The notes: generated by a model from the letters alone, not told the origin. 64,000 nt of DNA from Candidatus Marithrix sp. Canyon 246 (GCF_001723685.1 NZ_MCBX01000005.1:102493-166492); one strand, 5' to 3'; positions 1 through 9,326 are shown, counted from the first letter of the stretch. Program-made: numbers and translations.

Positions 1-903
1 TTTTACAAAAATAGTCAAGATAGGATTAACTGCTTACCTGCCACCCTTTTGTCAGAAAAAATATGTGGTGTTAAATGGGTATCAGTTTTCCCCGGCAACC
101 CTCAAAAATACGGAGTTCAAAACCTTTCTGCTGTAATGATTCTTTCCGAGATTGAGAAAGGCTTCCCACTCGCATTTATGGACGGAACACTATGTTCAAA
201 TATGCGCGTTGGTGCCATGGGCGCAATTGCAGCCAAGCATTTTGCACGGCAGGATTCTAAGAGTATCGGTTTTATTGGAGCAGGGGAGCAAGCCAAAATG
301 CAGTTTATAGCCATGAAGACAGCAGTGCCTTCGATTGAAGAATGCCGAGTATCAGCCAAATATGACTACGAAGAACAGCAGTTCATTAAAGAAATGAGTG
401 CTATTTTTCCAAATATACATTTCATCGCAGCAAACACAAAGGCACAGGTTGCCATAGAAGATGCTGACATCATTGTTACTGCCACAAGTACACAGGCGCC
501 TCTACTTAAAGCAGCATGGATGAAGCCCGGAGCTTTCTACAGCCATGTAGGCGGTTGGGAAGATGAATATAATGTTGCAAAACAATGTGACAAGATAGTT
601 TGTGATGATTGGGAAAATGTTAAGCACAGAACACAAACTCTCAGCCTCATGTATAAAGATGGAGAACTAGCGGACAGTGACATTCATGCAAACTTAGTTG
701 ATGTTTTGACTGGAGAAAAAAGCGGGCGTGAGACAGATGAAGAACGAATCTACTTCAATGCTGTTGGCCTTGCTTATGTCGATGTTGCTATTGCTCATGC
801 GATGTATAAGCGTGCCAAAGAAGCAGAAGCAGGACAGAATCTCAACATTCAAGAATCTATGATATTCCAACATGAAGAGCTAAAAGATTGGATACGGGTG
901 TAG
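1..903 (+). CDS. Ornithine cyclodeaminase / mu-crystallin family protein (5' end outside window)
   Basis: The reading frame is open to base 1, so the gene starts upstream; a TTG at 49 is an internal codon, because the residues before it already fit the family. The product is an NAD(P)-binding protein of the ornithine cyclodeaminase/mu-crystallin fold. Visible signatures are the substrate-side block GIKW-like (GVKWVSVFPGN), the MDGTLCSNMRVGA block and the Rossmann motif GFIGAGEQAK. The C-terminal half (DDWENVKHRTQ, then the YFNAVGLAYVDVA block) resembles the longer members often annotated as tyramine oxidase subunit B or as ornithine cyclodeaminase, rather than classical Ocd. The true substrate cannot be told from sequence. 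No operon partner is visible downstream; the next 600 bp are gene remnants on the other strand. Confidence 0.85.
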   Translation, partial: FYKNSQDRINCLPATLLSEKICGVKWVSVFPGNPQKYGVQNLSAVMILSEIEKGFPLAFMDGTLCSNMRVGAMGAIAAKHFARQDSKSIGFIGAGEQAKMQFIAMKTAVPSIEECRVSAKYDYEEQQFIKEMSAIFPNIHFIAANTKAQVAIEDADIIVTATSTQAPLLKAAWMKPGAFYSHVGGWEDEYNVAKQCDKIVCDDWENVKHRTQTLSLMYKDGELADSDIHANLVDVLTGEKSGRETDEERIYFNAVGLAYVDVAIAHAMYKRAKEAEAGQNLNIQESMIFQHEELKDWIRV

Positions 904-910
904 CAATAAT

Positions 911-1063
911 TTAGCTATAATTCAAATTTGGGGACACTTCATGAGGAGGCACATATACTGTTTCCTGTCCTTGCTTGGTTCCCCATTCGGAACGATACAT
1001 CATCCAAAGAAAGTTAGTTTTTATCCACGTCATTCTGTCAAAACTAAACTGCCCTCCAAAATA
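911..1063 (-). pseudogene. Fragment of a DUF4291 family gene
   Basis: A 50-codon open stretch ending in TAA reads [19 protein letters not shown] in its middle, the hallmark block of DUF4291 proteins (function unknown). Normal members are around 200 residues, so both the N-terminal part and most of the C-terminal part are missing. It has no start codon of its own and joins directly to a fragment of sdhA at about 1071. Family assignment rests on recognising the motif by eye. Confidence 0.65.
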
Positions 1064-1070
1064 TCCATTC

Positions 1071-1168
1071 TCTCCTTCGGCGGAATTACTTCTACATCAT
1101 CAGTCAAAGTAAACATATGAACAGGGCGATAATCAATCTTAACTTTGCCTTCAGCATTTTTCCATTTA
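1071..1168 (-). pseudogene. Duplicated 3' end of sdhA
   Basis: About 98 bp match the 3' end of the intact sdhA at 2246-4018 with scattered substitutions. In its own frame it reads [19 protein letters not shown] and then VEVIPPKER, against [19 protein letters not shown] in the intact gene. It lies 1.1 kb beyond the sdhA stop in the same orientation. The neighbouring PIN toxin frame runs through it out of register, so here it only supplies a false C-terminus. Confidence 0.85.
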
Positions 1169-1496
1169 AACTTAAACGTGCGCGTTCTTGAGCGTGCCAT
1201 TCTGCTGCTTCTTGAATGTACAAAATCGGCATTTGAGTTACAGTTTCATATAAATATTGTTCAAGTATCTTACGTTTACGTGAAACTGGTAAGCGTTGGC
1301 AACCAAATAGCAATTCATGCCAAACTAAGGTAGCTGTTGCAAGTTCATCTTGATGTTGTTCAAGTTTGTTTAATATTTGTTGATTTGGTTTAGGACGTAT
1401 TGGTTCTGAAAGAACATTAGTATCAAGTAGATACTTTACATAAAAATACCTCACGCCCTGTACTGCGATTACGTACATTATAAAAAATGTATTCAT
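1104..1496 (-). pseudogene. Truncated VapC-like PIN-domain toxin
   Basis: The N-terminal two thirds is a PIN-domain ribonuclease of VapC type: YLLDTNVLSE carries the first catalytic Asp, and ATATLVWHELLFG carries the conserved Glu. The normal end of this subgroup (a segment with the remaining acidic residues, usually F-x-D-G-Q-I-A) is absent; after NGKM the frame runs into the sdhA fragment and stops. ATG at 1478 is a plausible start as well as 1496. No antitoxin gene lies upstream: only 32 bp separate it from the next gene. Without the C-terminal acidic residues it is unlikely to be an active nuclease. Confidence 0.75.
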
Positions 1497-1528
1497 CTAA
1501 TTCAAAGTTTGTTATATAATAGTATTGA

Positions 1529-2233
1529 TTATATCAAACCTTTGAGATATTTTTGCCGTTCTTCTTTGTTAAATTTTTCAATAGCATATCTTAACATAGT
1601 TCTTGGCATTGTTTTATAATACAATTTCAAGAATTCAGTTTCTTTCAATAAATTTCTCTTGCCAATTTCTCTTAACATCCATCCTACCGCTTTATGAATT
1701 AAATCTTCTTGATCATTTAGTAACAGCTCTGAAATTTGTAATGTTTCTTCAAAATCATGATTTCTAATGAAAGTAAATGTGGACATAATTGCTATTCGTC
1801 GTTTCCATAGACAACTTGACTTAGATAGTTCATGCAATATGGATTTATCCTTATTATCTAGGTACTTTCCAACAATATGTGGAGCAGTTGTATCAACTAA
1901 ATCCCAGTTATTTATATACTGTGTGTTAGCCAAATAGATTTTATAAATTTGATTCTGCTGATCAGCATTAGCTTTAGAAAATTGCTCAACTAAAACAAGT
2001 AATGCAAATAGACGAATTTCATGATAGTTGGATTGTAAAAGTTTTTGTGTAACTTCTAATGAAGTATTTTTATACTTCTTGACAGTTTGACGAATCATTG
2101 GAACTCGAATACCCAGAAATTTATCACCATATCCATATTCTCCCTTTGCAGTTTTAAAAAAATGCTGAGAATGCTTGGCTATTTCTGGATTGGATAAACT
2201 GTGTAGGTGATCAAGTATGGTTTGATATATCAT
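1529..2233 (-). CDS. DNA alkylation repair protein, AlkD-like
   Basis: This 234-residue all-helical HEAT-repeat protein belongs to the AlkD DNA glycosylase family, which removes alkylated (cationic) bases without flipping them out. Family blocks are visible in order: GIRVPMIRQTVKKY near residue 45, YINNWDLVD near 115 with the family's catalytic-region Asp, LWKRRIAIMSTFTFI near 150, HKAVGWMLREIGKR near 195 and the terminal PRTMLRYAIEKF. Length is typical. It lies 12 bp downstream of sdhA in the same orientation, so it may be read from the sdhA promoter, an unusual partner; sdhB would normally be expected nearby. Alternative: a HEAT-repeat protein without glycosylase activity. Confidence 0.85.
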   Translation of the reverse strand: MIYQTILDHLHSLSNPEIAKHSQHFFKTAKGEYGYGDKFLGIRVPMIRQTVKKYKNTSLEVTQKLLQSNYHEIRLFALLVLVEQFSKANADQQNQIYKIYLANTQYINNWDLVDTTAPHIVGKYLDNKDKSILHELSKSSCLWKRRIAIMSTFTFIRNHDFEETLQISELLLNDQEDLIHKAVGWMLREIGKRNLLKETEFLKLYYKTMPRTMLRYAIEKFNKEERQKYLKGLI

Positions 2234-2245
2234 AAAATGGATAAA

Positions 2246-4018
2246 CTAATAAACCCTCTCTTTAGGCGGAATTACTTCAACATCATCAGTCAAAGTAAAC
2301 ATATGAACTGGGCGATAATCAAGTTGAACTTTGCCTTCAACATTTAGCCATGCTAAACTGTGTTTTAGCCAGTTTTCATCATCGCGTTTTGGATAGTCTT
2401 CACGGGCATGGCTGCCTCTACTTTCGGTGCGATTTAGAGCTGAATTCATGGCTACTACTGCTTGCCCGCGTAGGTTGTCTAGTTCCAAAGTTTCAATTAA
2501 GTCAGAATTCCAAATTAGTGATCTATCTGTAACTTTTACATCACTAAAGCTATTATAAACTTGTTCAATTTTATCTACGCCTTGTTCCAGACTTTCTTGA
2601 GTTCTAAATACTGAGGCATGGTGTTGCATTACAGTTTGCATATTCTGGCGAATTGCTGCGGTATTTTGATTGCCATTGGCATAGCGTAATTTATCTAAGC
2701 GTTCTAAAGCTTCTTCACCAGCATTTTTAGCTAATGGTTTGTGTGGAGCTTTGCGTGCCATAATTTGGGCACAACGTATTGCTGCCGCTCTTCCAAATAC
2801 TATGATGTCGAGTAAAGAATTAGAACCTAAACGATTGGCTCCATGAACTGAGACACATGCGCATTCTCCAATTGCCATTAATCCGGGTATTACTCGATCT
2901 TTCAGTGTCACTACTTCGCCATAGTGATTAGTAGGAATGCCGCCCATATTATAATGAACTGTCGGTAAAACTGGAATTGGCTGTTTAGTAACATCAACCC
3001 CTGCGAAAATTTTGGCTAATTCAGCAATTCCGGGTAATCGTTCACTAATTATTTCTGAACTTAGATGTTCTAGGTGTAAATGAATATAATCTTTATGTTC
3101 TCCAAAGCCACGCCCTGCACGTAATTCCATAGTAATAGCGCGACTTACAACATCACGTGAAGCCAAATCTTTAGCATGAGGAGCATAGCGTTCCATAAAT
3201 CGCTCACCCTCAGAATTCATTAAAAATCCACCTTCTCCGCGCACACCTTCACTAATTAAACATCCAGAACCATAAATACCTGTTGGATGAAATTGTATAA
3301 ATTCCATATCTTGTAATGGCAAACCAGCACGGAGTGCCATTCCATTGCCATCACCAGTACAAGTATGAGCAGAAGTACAAGATAAATAAGTACGCCCATA
3401 ACCACCAGTTGCCAACACCACCATATGGGCACTAAAACGATGAATAGTTCCATCAGCCATATTTAAAGCCATGACTCCGCGACAACTACCATCATCATCC
3501 ATAATTAAATCAAGTACAAAATACTCAATAAAAAATTCGGCGTGATGTTTCAGTGATTGCTGATAAAGAGTATGTAAAATAGCATGACCAGTTCTATCAG
3601 CGGCAGCGCAAGTGCGTTGAGCAGTGCCTTCGCCATAATTAGTAGTCATACCACCAAATGGACGCTGATAAATTTTACCATCCTCAGTACGTGAAAATGG
3701 AACACCATAATGTTCCAATTCAATAACTGCTGGCACTGCCTCACGACACATATATTCAATAGCATCCTGATCACCCAACCAATCAGAACCCTTAACAGTG
3801 TCATACATATGCCAACGCCAATCATCCTCACCCATATTACCCAATGAAGCACTAATACCGCCTTGAGCGGCAACAGTATGACTACGAGTAGGAAAAACTT
3901 TGGTAATACAAGCAGTTATCAAGCCCTTTTCTGCCATACCCAAAGTAGCACGTAAGCCGGCACCACCAGCACCGACAATAATTACATCATAACGATGATC
4001 TATAATTTTATAAGACAT
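2246..4018 (-). CDS. sdhA: Succinate dehydrogenase flavoprotein subunit
   Basis: SdhA (590 residues, normal length) oxidises succinate to fumarate in complex II of the inner membrane. Signatures: FAD dinucleotide-binding motif [14 protein letters not shown] at about residue 12, SHTVAAQGG with the His that carries covalent FAD, the active-site [21 protein letters not shown] region (shown here as two blocks), and RLGSNSLLD near 405. The ATG at 4018 is followed directly by conserved sequence. No sdhC, sdhD or sdhB lies next to it: an AlkD-like gene is downstream, and a palindrome and rnfH are upstream. The other subunits must be encoded elsewhere. A small diverged copy of its 3' end lies at 1071-1168. 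Confidence 0.97.
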   Translation of the reverse strand: MSYKIIDHRYDVIIVGAGGAGLRATLGMAEKGLITACITKVFPTRSHTVAAQGGISASLGNMGEDDWRWHMYDTVKGSDWLGDQDAIEYMCREAVPAVIELEHYGVPFSRTEDGKIYQRPFGGMTTNYGEGTAQRTCAAADRTGHAILHTLYQQSLKHHAEFFIEYFVLDLIMDDDGSCRGVMALNMADGTIHRFSAHMVVLATGGYGRTYLSCTSAHTCTGDGNGMALRAGLPLQDMEFIQFHPTGIYGSGCLISEGVRGEGGFLMNSEGERFMERYAPHAKDLASRDVVSRAITMELRAGRGFGEHKDYIHLHLEHLSSEIISERLPGIAELAKIFAGVDVTKQPIPVLPTVHYNMGGIPTNHYGEVVTLKDRVIPGLMAIGECACVSVHGANRLGSNSLLDIIVFGRAAAIRCAQIMARKAPHKPLAKNAGEEALERLDKLRYANGNQNTAAIRQNMQTVMQHHASVFRTQESLEQGVDKIEQVYNSFSDVKVTDRSLIWNSDLIETLELDNLRGQAVVAMNSALNRTESRGSHAREDYPKRDDENWLKHSLAWLNVEGKVQLDYRPVHMFTLTDDVEVIPPKERVY

Positions 4019-4063
4019 TAGGAATTATTAAATGTATTCTCCGCAAATAACTCTAACGGAGTT

Positions 4064-4096
4064 AAACCTGACAGGTTTTTAAAACCTGTCAGGTTT
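4064..4096. repeat. 33-bp nested palindrome, family A
   Basis: Reads AAACCTGACAGGTTTTT followed by AAAACCTGTCAGGTTT. The whole unit is an inverted repeat, and each half (AAACCT-GAC-AGGTTT) is also an inverted repeat, so it can fold as one long hairpin or two short ones. This copy lies between rnfH and sdhA, which run in the same direction. Confidence 0.95.
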
Positions 4097-4115
4097 GTTT
4101 AAAAAGTTGACAGGG

Positions 4116-4430
4116 TTATTTATTACCACCTTTTTTCATGACTTTCCCTTGTGCAGCGCGTTGTTTACGCAATTCTTTTGGATCTGCAATCAATGGGCGG
4201 TAAATTTCTACACGATCTGATTCTCGTAGTTGCGTTTTTAGGCTACAAGGTTTACTAAAAATACCTATCTTCTTTAGTTCAATTTCTGGAAATTTGCTTA
4301 AAATATCCGACTTTTCAATTGCTTCTTCTGCTGTGCAGCCACTTGCAACTTTTAAAGATATAATCATTTGTTCTTCAGGTTTTGCATAAGCTACTTCTAT
4401 ATCAATGGTGTTATTTTCCATGTATTTCAT
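4116..4430 (-). CDS. rnfH: RnfH family ubiquitin-like protein
   Basis: The 104-residue product matches the RnfH (RatB/UPF0125) family, a small beta-grasp protein of uncertain role found beside ratA and sometimes with Rnf complexes. Family features: IDIEVAYA at the N-terminus, the FPEIELKKIGIFSK block and DRVEIYRPLIADPKELRKQR near the end. The ATG at 4430 overlaps the 3' end of ratA by 20 bp; a second ATG at 4421 (MENN) is an alternative. Overlap with ratA indicates translational coupling. Its function is not established. Confidence 0.92.
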   Translation of the reverse strand: MKYMENNTIDIEVAYAKPEEQMIISLKVASGCTAEEAIEKSDILSKFPEIELKKIGIFSKPCSLKTQLRESDRVEIYRPLIADPKELRKQRAAQGKVMKKGGNK

Positions 4431-4845
4431 TAGCTCGGTTTATAAAACCATCAAGTAAACTGCTACAAATTTTAGTAAAAACTGGTCCCAAGCTCATATT
4501 TAACAGTCGATTTTTAATTTCAAAGTCCAGATTTAAAGATATTTTACAGCCTTCATTACCTAGTTGATCAAATTTCCAAGCACCAGATAAATGATCAAAT
4601 GGTCCATTTACTAGCGACATTTGAATTGTTTTATTGGGTGTAAGGATATTTTTGGTGGTAAAACTTTGCTGTAAACCAGCCCCCCCCATTTGAATGCTTG
4701 CAACTATTTCTGAATCTGTTTGAGATATTAATGTAACTGATTTGCACCAAGGTAAAAATTTTGGATAATCCTTAACATTATTAACTAAATCAAACATTTC
4801 AGAACAGTTGTACGGCACTAAAGCCGTTTTATTAATATGCTTCAC
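4411..4845 (-). CDS. ratA: RatA-type START-domain protein
   Basis: This is a type II RatA/Coq10 family protein (START-like fold), described both as a ribosome-association toxin and as a coenzyme-Q-binding protein. Diagnostic blocks are VPYNCSEMFDLVNNVKDYP, FLPWCKS and GPFDHLSGAWKF, ending in DGFINRANEIHGK. A GTG at 4845 gives 144 residues, the usual length; its first base is the last base of the TAG stop of the upstream symporter gene (TAGTG), a coupling arrangement. Longer upstream extension would sit inside that gene and is not family-like. The order ratA-rnfH next to smpB is typical for Gammaproteobacteria; the symporter inserted in front of it is not. Confidence 0.93.
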   Translation of the reverse strand: MKHINKTALVPYNCSEMFDLVNNVKDYPKFLPWCKSVTLISQTDSEIVASIQMGGAGLQQSFTTKNILTPNKTIQMSLVNGPFDHLSGAWKFDQLGNEGCKISLNLDFEIKNRLLNMSLGPVFTKICSSLLDGFINRANEIHGK

Positions 4846-6227
4846 TAAAAGATTCCGATTGCATTTAAAAATACTAAAGTTACTGCCAATGGAATGATAT
4901 AACGTAATAGGAAGTTCCAGATTTGATAGCCGAAATTTTGCGCTGATACTTTTAATTCGCTGGTAACATCTTCGGATTTCATCAACCAAGCAACAAATAT
5001 AGCCATTAATATTCCGCCTAATGGCAACATGATATTACTGGTAACATAATCTATGAGTTCAAACATATTCATTGAGAATAGTTTGAATTCGCTCCATTCA
5101 TTAAATGAAAATATAGTTACAAATCCAAGCAACCAAGTCGCTATACCAATTACAATTGTAGCACTTACACGAGCGCATTTACCAGTTTCAACTAGCCATG
5201 CAATTGCGGGTTCAATTAATGATATTGCTGAACTTAATGCCGCTAATGTTAATAACAGAAAAAACAAACTGCCAAATATATTGCCAAATGGCATTTGTCC
5301 AAATGCTATTGGTAAAGTTTGAAATACTAATCCAACTCCAGCATTGGGTTCTAAACCATTACTAAATACGATTGGGAATATAATCAAGCCTGCTAAAATT
5401 GCAACTAAAGTATCAGCGAAAGCAACTATTGCGGTTGTTTTAGCAATCGAGGCGTCTTTTGGTAAATATGCACCATAAACCATAATGGCACCCATACCCA
5501 AACTCAAGCTAAAAAAGGCTTGCCCCATTGCCACTAATATGCCTTTGCCACTGAAATTTTCACCATCTGGATAAAAAAACTTGTTGAAATTTATATCAAA
5601 CATAAAATGCACACCATCCATAAATTTTGGTGTGCTGATAGCATATGCTAATAACATTATTAATACAACAAATAAAGCAGGAATCATGAATTTAACAGCG
5701 CGTTCTAAACCGCCTTGTACTCCACGGGCTAATATTATGATGGTAACAAGCATGAATATGCTATGTAGAATTAAGAGATAGGTGGGATTACTGGTTAAAT
5801 CAGTAAATATTGATTTTATAGCTGCGGGGGTATTATTTGTGGCAAATGTACCTGATGCTGAATTCCAAACATAATCTAAAGTCCAACCTGCGATGACACT
5901 ATAATATGATAAAACTAGAAAACCAGCTATCACACCTAACCAACCTAATAATTGCCATAATCGAGATTGCCCAGCTTCTTTAGCAAGATTGCGCATACTA
6001 GCAACTGGGCTACCAGCACCACGTTTTCCTAATAGAACTTCTGCCATCATAATGGGTAAACCCATTAAAACTACACATATTAAATAAATAATAACAAAGG
6101 CACCGCCTCCATATTCTCCTGTTAAATAAGGAAATTTCCAAATATTACCTAAACCAACCGCTGAACCAATCGCGGCAAGTATAAAGCCCATTTGAGATGA
6201 CCATTGATTCTGTATATTCGTTGTCAT
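4845..6227 (-). CDS. Sodium-dependent transporter, neurotransmitter:sodium symporter (NSS) family
   Basis: A 460-residue integral membrane protein with about 11-12 hydrophobic segments. The N-terminus W-SSQMGFILAAIGSAVGLGN then IWKFPYLTGEYGGGAF is the signature of NSS (SNF, LeuT-type) symporters, which couple amino-acid or amine uptake to Na+. The unwound-helix and Na+ site residues of TM1 (AIGSAVGLGN) are intact. The substrate is not predictable. It heads the operon symporter-ratA-rnfH and is transcribed away from smpB, with about 60 bp between the two starts. Confidence 0.92.
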   Translation of the reverse strand: MTTNIQNQWSSQMGFILAAIGSAVGLGNIWKFPYLTGEYGGGAFVIIYLICVVLMGLPIMMAEVLLGKRGAGSPVASMRNLAKEAGQSRLWQLLGWLGVIAGFLVLSYYSVIAGWTLDYVWNSASGTFATNNTPAAIKSIFTDLTSNPTYLLILHSIFMLVTIIILARGVQGGLERAVKFMIPALFVVLIMLLAYAISTPKFMDGVHFMFDINFNKFFYPDGENFSGKGILVAMGQAFFSLSLGMGAIMVYGAYLPKDASIAKTTAIVAFADTLVAILAGLIIFPIVFSNGLEPNAGVGLVFQTLPIAFGQMPFGNIFGSLFFLLLTLAALSSAISLIEPAIAWLVETGKCARVSATIVIGIATWLLGFVTIFSFNEWSEFKLFSMNMFELIDYVTSNIMLPLGGILMAIFVAWLMKSEDVTSELKVSAQNFGYQIWNFLLRYIIPLAVTLVFLNAIGIF

Positions 6228-6289
6228 ATTATTTGCTCTATTAAAATTAATGATATAATCATAGTAAGTTTAGCAAAAATACAACCATT

Positions 6290-6757
6290 ATGAAAAAAAA
6301 ATCTAAAATACCCAGCAGTACAATTGGTCTAAATAAAAAATCGCGCTTTGATTATTTCTTAGGTGATCGCTTTGAAGCTGGTATCGCTTTACAAGGTTGG
6401 GAAGTAAAAAGTTTACGTGCTGGGAAATTGCAATTGAATGATACCTATGTGCTTATGAAAGATAATGAAGCATGGTTACTAGGTGCAATAATTACCCCTT
6501 TACCTACTGCTTCTACGCATATTCATCCTGAATCACAACGTACTCGTAAATTACTTTTACATCGTTCTGAATTAACTAAACTGTTTGAGATTGTAGAACG
6601 TAAAGGTAATTCATTAGTACCAACTGCGATGTATTGGAAAAAGGGATATATCAAATTAGAATTTGCTGCCGCTACAGGTAAAAAAGACTATGATAAACGT
6701 GACACTGAAAAGAAACGCGATTGGGATCGTGAGAAAGAACGTTTATTTAAGCATTAA
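6290..6757 (+). CDS. smpB: SsrA-binding protein SmpB
   Basis: SmpB (155 residues) binds tmRNA and is required for trans-translation on stalled ribosomes. The family pattern is complete: [20 protein letters not shown] near the start, [14 protein letters not shown], then the basic tail [21 protein letters not shown], which inserts in the ribosome. Its stop codon overlaps the stop of the convergent cysE by 4 bp, with no room for a terminator between them. Confidence 0.97.
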   Translation: MKKKSKIPSSTIGLNKKSRFDYFLGDRFEAGIALQGWEVKSLRAGKLQLNDTYVLMKDNEAWLLGAIITPLPTASTHIHPESQRTRKLLLHRSELTKLFEIVERKGNSLVPTAMYWKKGYIKLEFAAATGKKDYDKRDTEKKRDWDREKERLFKH

Positions 6758-7482
6758 TTGTCAGGTTTAATTTGACGAATTTGGCAAGATTCTAAGTCTA
6801 GCGGTAATTTATCTCCAGAAGTTTCTTTTAAGATTTGACAGATTTTTTGCATTTTATCATCAATATTATGAATATCATCCAGCATATTATTAATAGCATA
6901 TTGCATTGGGTCAATATCTGAAGTATCTTGAGGCATTCCATAAGCGTCAAAAATTTTATGATTTTTATCAACTTTAACAATACGCCCGGGAATACCAACA
7001 ACTGTTGCGCCTTTGTCACATACAGATTTTACTACTACTGCATTTGAACCAATACGTGTGTCATCGGCAATATTAATGGGTCCTAATACTTTTGCGCCTG
7101 CGCCCACAACTACATTATTACCTAATGTAGGATGACGCTTACCTTGTTGCCATGAAGTACCGCCTAAAGTTACACCATGATAAAGTGTGCAATCATCACC
7201 AACTGTTGCAGTTTCACCAATCACAATACCCATACCATGATCAATAAAAAAGCGTCGTCCAATAGTGGCACCGGGGTGAATTTCTATTCCTGTCAACCAC
7301 CGACTAAAGGTAGAAAATATGCGTGCTAACCACAGAAAGCCAGCATTCCATAAGCGATGATTAAAACGGTGCATTAAAATCGCATGTACTCCCGGATAAG
7401 TTGTAAGGATTTCAAATTTATTGCGAGCAGCAGGATCGCGATCAAATACACAATTTATATCTTCTTTTAAATTTTTTAACAT
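6754..7482 (-). CDS. cysE: Serine O-acetyltransferase
   Basis: CysE/EpsC-type serine acetyltransferase (242 residues) makes O-acetylserine for cysteine synthesis. The N-terminal block [24 protein letters not shown] is characteristic, followed by a left-handed beta-helix of hexapeptide repeats containing the catalytic pair region [14 protein letters not shown] and [10 protein letters not shown]. The C-terminal tail (about 60 residues after the helix) is longer than in the shortest EpsC members and has no motif I recognise. It runs convergent to smpB with overlapping stops. No cysK is adjacent. Confidence 0.95.
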   Translation of the reverse strand: MLKNLKEDINCVFDRDPAARNKFEILTTYPGVHAILMHRFNHRLWNAGFLWLARIFSTFSRWLTGIEIHPGATIGRRFFIDHGMGIVIGETATVGDDCTLYHGVTLGGTSWQQGKRHPTLGNNVVVGAGAKVLGPINIADDTRIGSNAVVVKSVCDKGATVVGIPGRIVKVDKNHKIFDAYGMPQDTSDIDPMQYAINNMLDDIHNIDDKMQKICQILKETSGDKLPLDLESCQIRQIKPDN

Positions 7483-7567
7483 ATTGATTATAATACTTTA
7501 CTATTTTAGTATATTATGAAATAATTATACTACTTTCAATTTATTATAAAATTATATAGACTAAGAG

Positions 7568-7588
7568 TCTAGGTTATTTTAACCTAGA
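7568..7588. promoter_or_regulatory. Perfect 9-bp-arm dyad upstream of sqr
   Basis: TCTAGGTTA-TTT-TAACCTAGA lies about 40 bp before the sqr start. It has no T-run after it, so an operator is more likely than a terminator. The responsible regulator is unknown. Confidence 0.45.
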
Positions 7589-7616
7589 TCACACAGAATT
7601 AGTAATTTTATATATA

Positions 7617-7626
7617 AGGAAGGAGT
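7617..7626 (+). promoter_or_regulatory. Strong Shine-Dalgarno of sqr
   Basis: AAGGAAGGAG precedes the ATG at 7631 by four bases, the closest match to the anti-SD I noticed in the window; it fixes the start and suggests high translation of sqr. Confidence 0.8.
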
Positions 7627-7630
7627 TGGT

Positions 7631-8902
7631 ATGGCTCATGTTGTCGTATTAGGTGCAGGTACAGGCGGAATGCCCGCAGCTTATGAAGCAAAAGCGGAAT
7701 TAGGTAGAAAACATGAAGTAACTGTTATTAATGCCGCTGAATATTTTCAGTTTGTGCCTTCTAATCCATGGGTTGGAGTAGGTTGGCGTAAACGTAAGGA
7801 TATTACTTTTAATATTGAACCAGCTTTAAAAAAGAAAAAAATCAATTTCATTGCTCAAATGGTGACTCAGATTGAGCCAGATAAAAACCGTTTGACTTTA
7901 GAAAATGGTGAAAGTGTTGATTATGATTATTTAATCGTAGCAACTGGACCTAAATTAGCGTTTCATGAAATAGAAGGTACTGGACCAATTGATGGTCATA
8001 CTCATTCTATTTGTACTATAGATCATGCTGAAAAAGCCCATACTGGATTTAAGGAATTATTAGATAATCCCGGTCATACCATCATAGGTGCAGCTCAAGG
8101 TGCAAGTTGTTTTGGTCCAGCTTATGAATATGCTTTGACTATAGATACTGCTTTACGTAAGAAGAAACGTCGTGATAAAGTTCCTATGACTTTTGTTACA
8201 TCTGAACCTTATATTGGTCATTTAGGCTTAGGTGGTGTAGGTGATTCAAAAGGCATGTTAGAAGCTGAGATGCGTCAGCGTCATATAAGTTGGATTACTA
8301 ATGCTAAAGTTCTAAAAGTTGAAGCTGGCAAGATGTTTGTTGATGAACATGATAGACATGGTAATGTAATTCAAAATCATGAATTACCTTTTAATTATTC
8401 AATGATGTTGCCTGCATTTAAGGGCGTGGATGCAGTTGCTGCAATGGAAAATCTGTGTAATCCACGTGGTTTTATCAAAGTTGATCAATATCAACGTAAT
8501 CCTACTTATAAAAATATTTATGCAGTAGGTGTATGTATTGCGATTCCTCCAGTTGAAGTAACACCTGTAGCAACAGGTACACCAAAAACCGGTTATATGA
8601 TTGAGTCTATGGTGACTGCTGCGGTGCATAATATTGAGCATGATCTCAAAGGTGAAGAAGCTGAAAAATTAGGTACTTGGAGTACTATCTGTCTAGCTGA
8701 CTTTGGTGATACTGGTGCTGCATTTGTGGCGATTCCACAAATTCCACCACGTAATGTTACTTGGGCTAAGAAAGGTAAATGGGTACATTTAGCTAAAATA
8801 GCATTTGAGAAATATTTCATACGTAAGATGAAGAAAGGTAGTTCAGAGCCTATATATGAAAAATATGTTCTCAAAATGATGGGTATTAAACGTTTAAAAT
8901 AA
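7631..8902 (+). CDS. sqr: Sulfide:quinone oxidoreductase
   Basis: A 423-residue FAD disulfide oxidoreductase that oxidises sulfide and passes electrons to quinone at the membrane. The FAD motif VVVLGAGTGGMPAAYEA is at residue 4. Cys128 (SICTIDHA), Cys160 (GASCFGPAYE) and Cys354 (STICLADFGD) sit at the positions of the three redox cysteines of characterised SQRs, which supports true SQR activity rather than a flavocytochrome c or NADH dehydrogenase relative. The C-terminus (KIAFEKYFIRKMKKG) has the amphipathic helices used for membrane attachment. It stands alone, with a strong ribosome site and a dyad upstream and a family-A palindrome as likely terminator. The SQR subtype is not assigned with certainty. 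Confidence 0.93.
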   Translation: MAHVVVLGAGTGGMPAAYEAKAELGRKHEVTVINAAEYFQFVPSNPWVGVGWRKRKDITFNIEPALKKKKINFIAQMVTQIEPDKNRLTLENGESVDYDYLIVATGPKLAFHEIEGTGPIDGHTHSICTIDHAEKAHTGFKELLDNPGHTIIGAAQGASCFGPAYEYALTIDTALRKKKRRDKVPMTFVTSEPYIGHLGLGGVGDSKGMLEAEMRQRHISWITNAKVLKVEAGKMFVDEHDRHGNVIQNHELPFNYSMMLPAFKGVDAVAAMENLCNPRGFIKVDQYQRNPTYKNIYAVGVCIAIPPVEVTPVATGTPKTGYMIESMVTAAVHNIEHDLKGEEAEKLGTWSTICLADFGDTGAAFVAIPQIPPRNVTWAKKGKWVHLAKIAFEKYFIRKMKKGSSEPIYEKYVLKMMGIKRLK

Positions 8903-8907
8903 GAATT

Positions 8908-8940
8908 AGACCTGTCAGGTTTTCAAAACCTGACAGGTCT
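8908..8940. repeat. 33-bp nested palindrome, family A (AGACCTG variant)
   Basis: AGACCTGTCAGGTTTTC then AAAACCTGACAGGTCT. Lies between the convergent sqr and vanZ-like gene. It overlaps the last codons and the stop of the vanZ-like gene, so that protein ends in residues encoded by the repeat (TCQVLKT). A likely bidirectional terminator. Confidence 0.93.
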
Positions 8941-9313
8941 GATTTTCAATATATAGTAAAATATAAGCCAATTTAGTTTTAGTTAATACAAAAGCTGATA
9001 CAACTCCAGCACTATTGGCAAGCATATCAACCCAATCTCCATGTCTTACTCCACCTAATCCTTGTAGTATTTCTAATAACAATCCTAATATTAAAAATGC
9101 TATCAGATACAACCAACGCTGTTTATTGGTATGATAAATCTGTGCAAACCAGCCCATTAATGCAAAGTAGGCAATAAAATGTCCAAATTTATCATTAGGT
9201 AGGGCATCCATAATATCTGTTGGTGGTGCCATTAAAGAAAGTGCTATGACTGTAATGATTAGGCTCATGCCTATGCTAAGCCATAAGGTTTTATAACGTA
9301 AAGTTTGTTTCAT
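8915..9313 (-). CDS. VanZ family membrane protein
   Basis: A 132-residue protein with about four membrane segments and the VanZ-like pattern: DKFGHFIAYFALMGWFAQ in the middle and LEILQGLGGVRHGDWVDMLAN toward the end. VanZ-like proteins have no settled function outside teicoplanin resistance. The final residues come from the palindromic repeat at 8908-8940. It lies 13 bp downstream of uppP in the same orientation and is probably co-transcribed with it. Confidence 0.85.
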   Translation of the reverse strand: MKQTLRYKTLWLSIGMSLIITVIALSLMAPPTDIMDALPNDKFGHFIAYFALMGWFAQIYHTNKQRWLYLIAFLILGLLLEILQGLGGVRHGDWVDMLANSAGVVSAFVLTKTKLAYILLYIENQTCQVLKT

Positions 9314-9326
9314 GATTATTTAAAAC

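Noticed and set aside
2350..2532. Small plus-strand frame opposite sdhA
   Set aside because: Antisense shadow of a strongly conserved gene without ribosome site.
6751..6757. Overlapping stops of smpB and cysE as a regulatory antisense signal
   Set aside because: A 4-bp convergent overlap is common in compact genomes; nothing else supports regulation.
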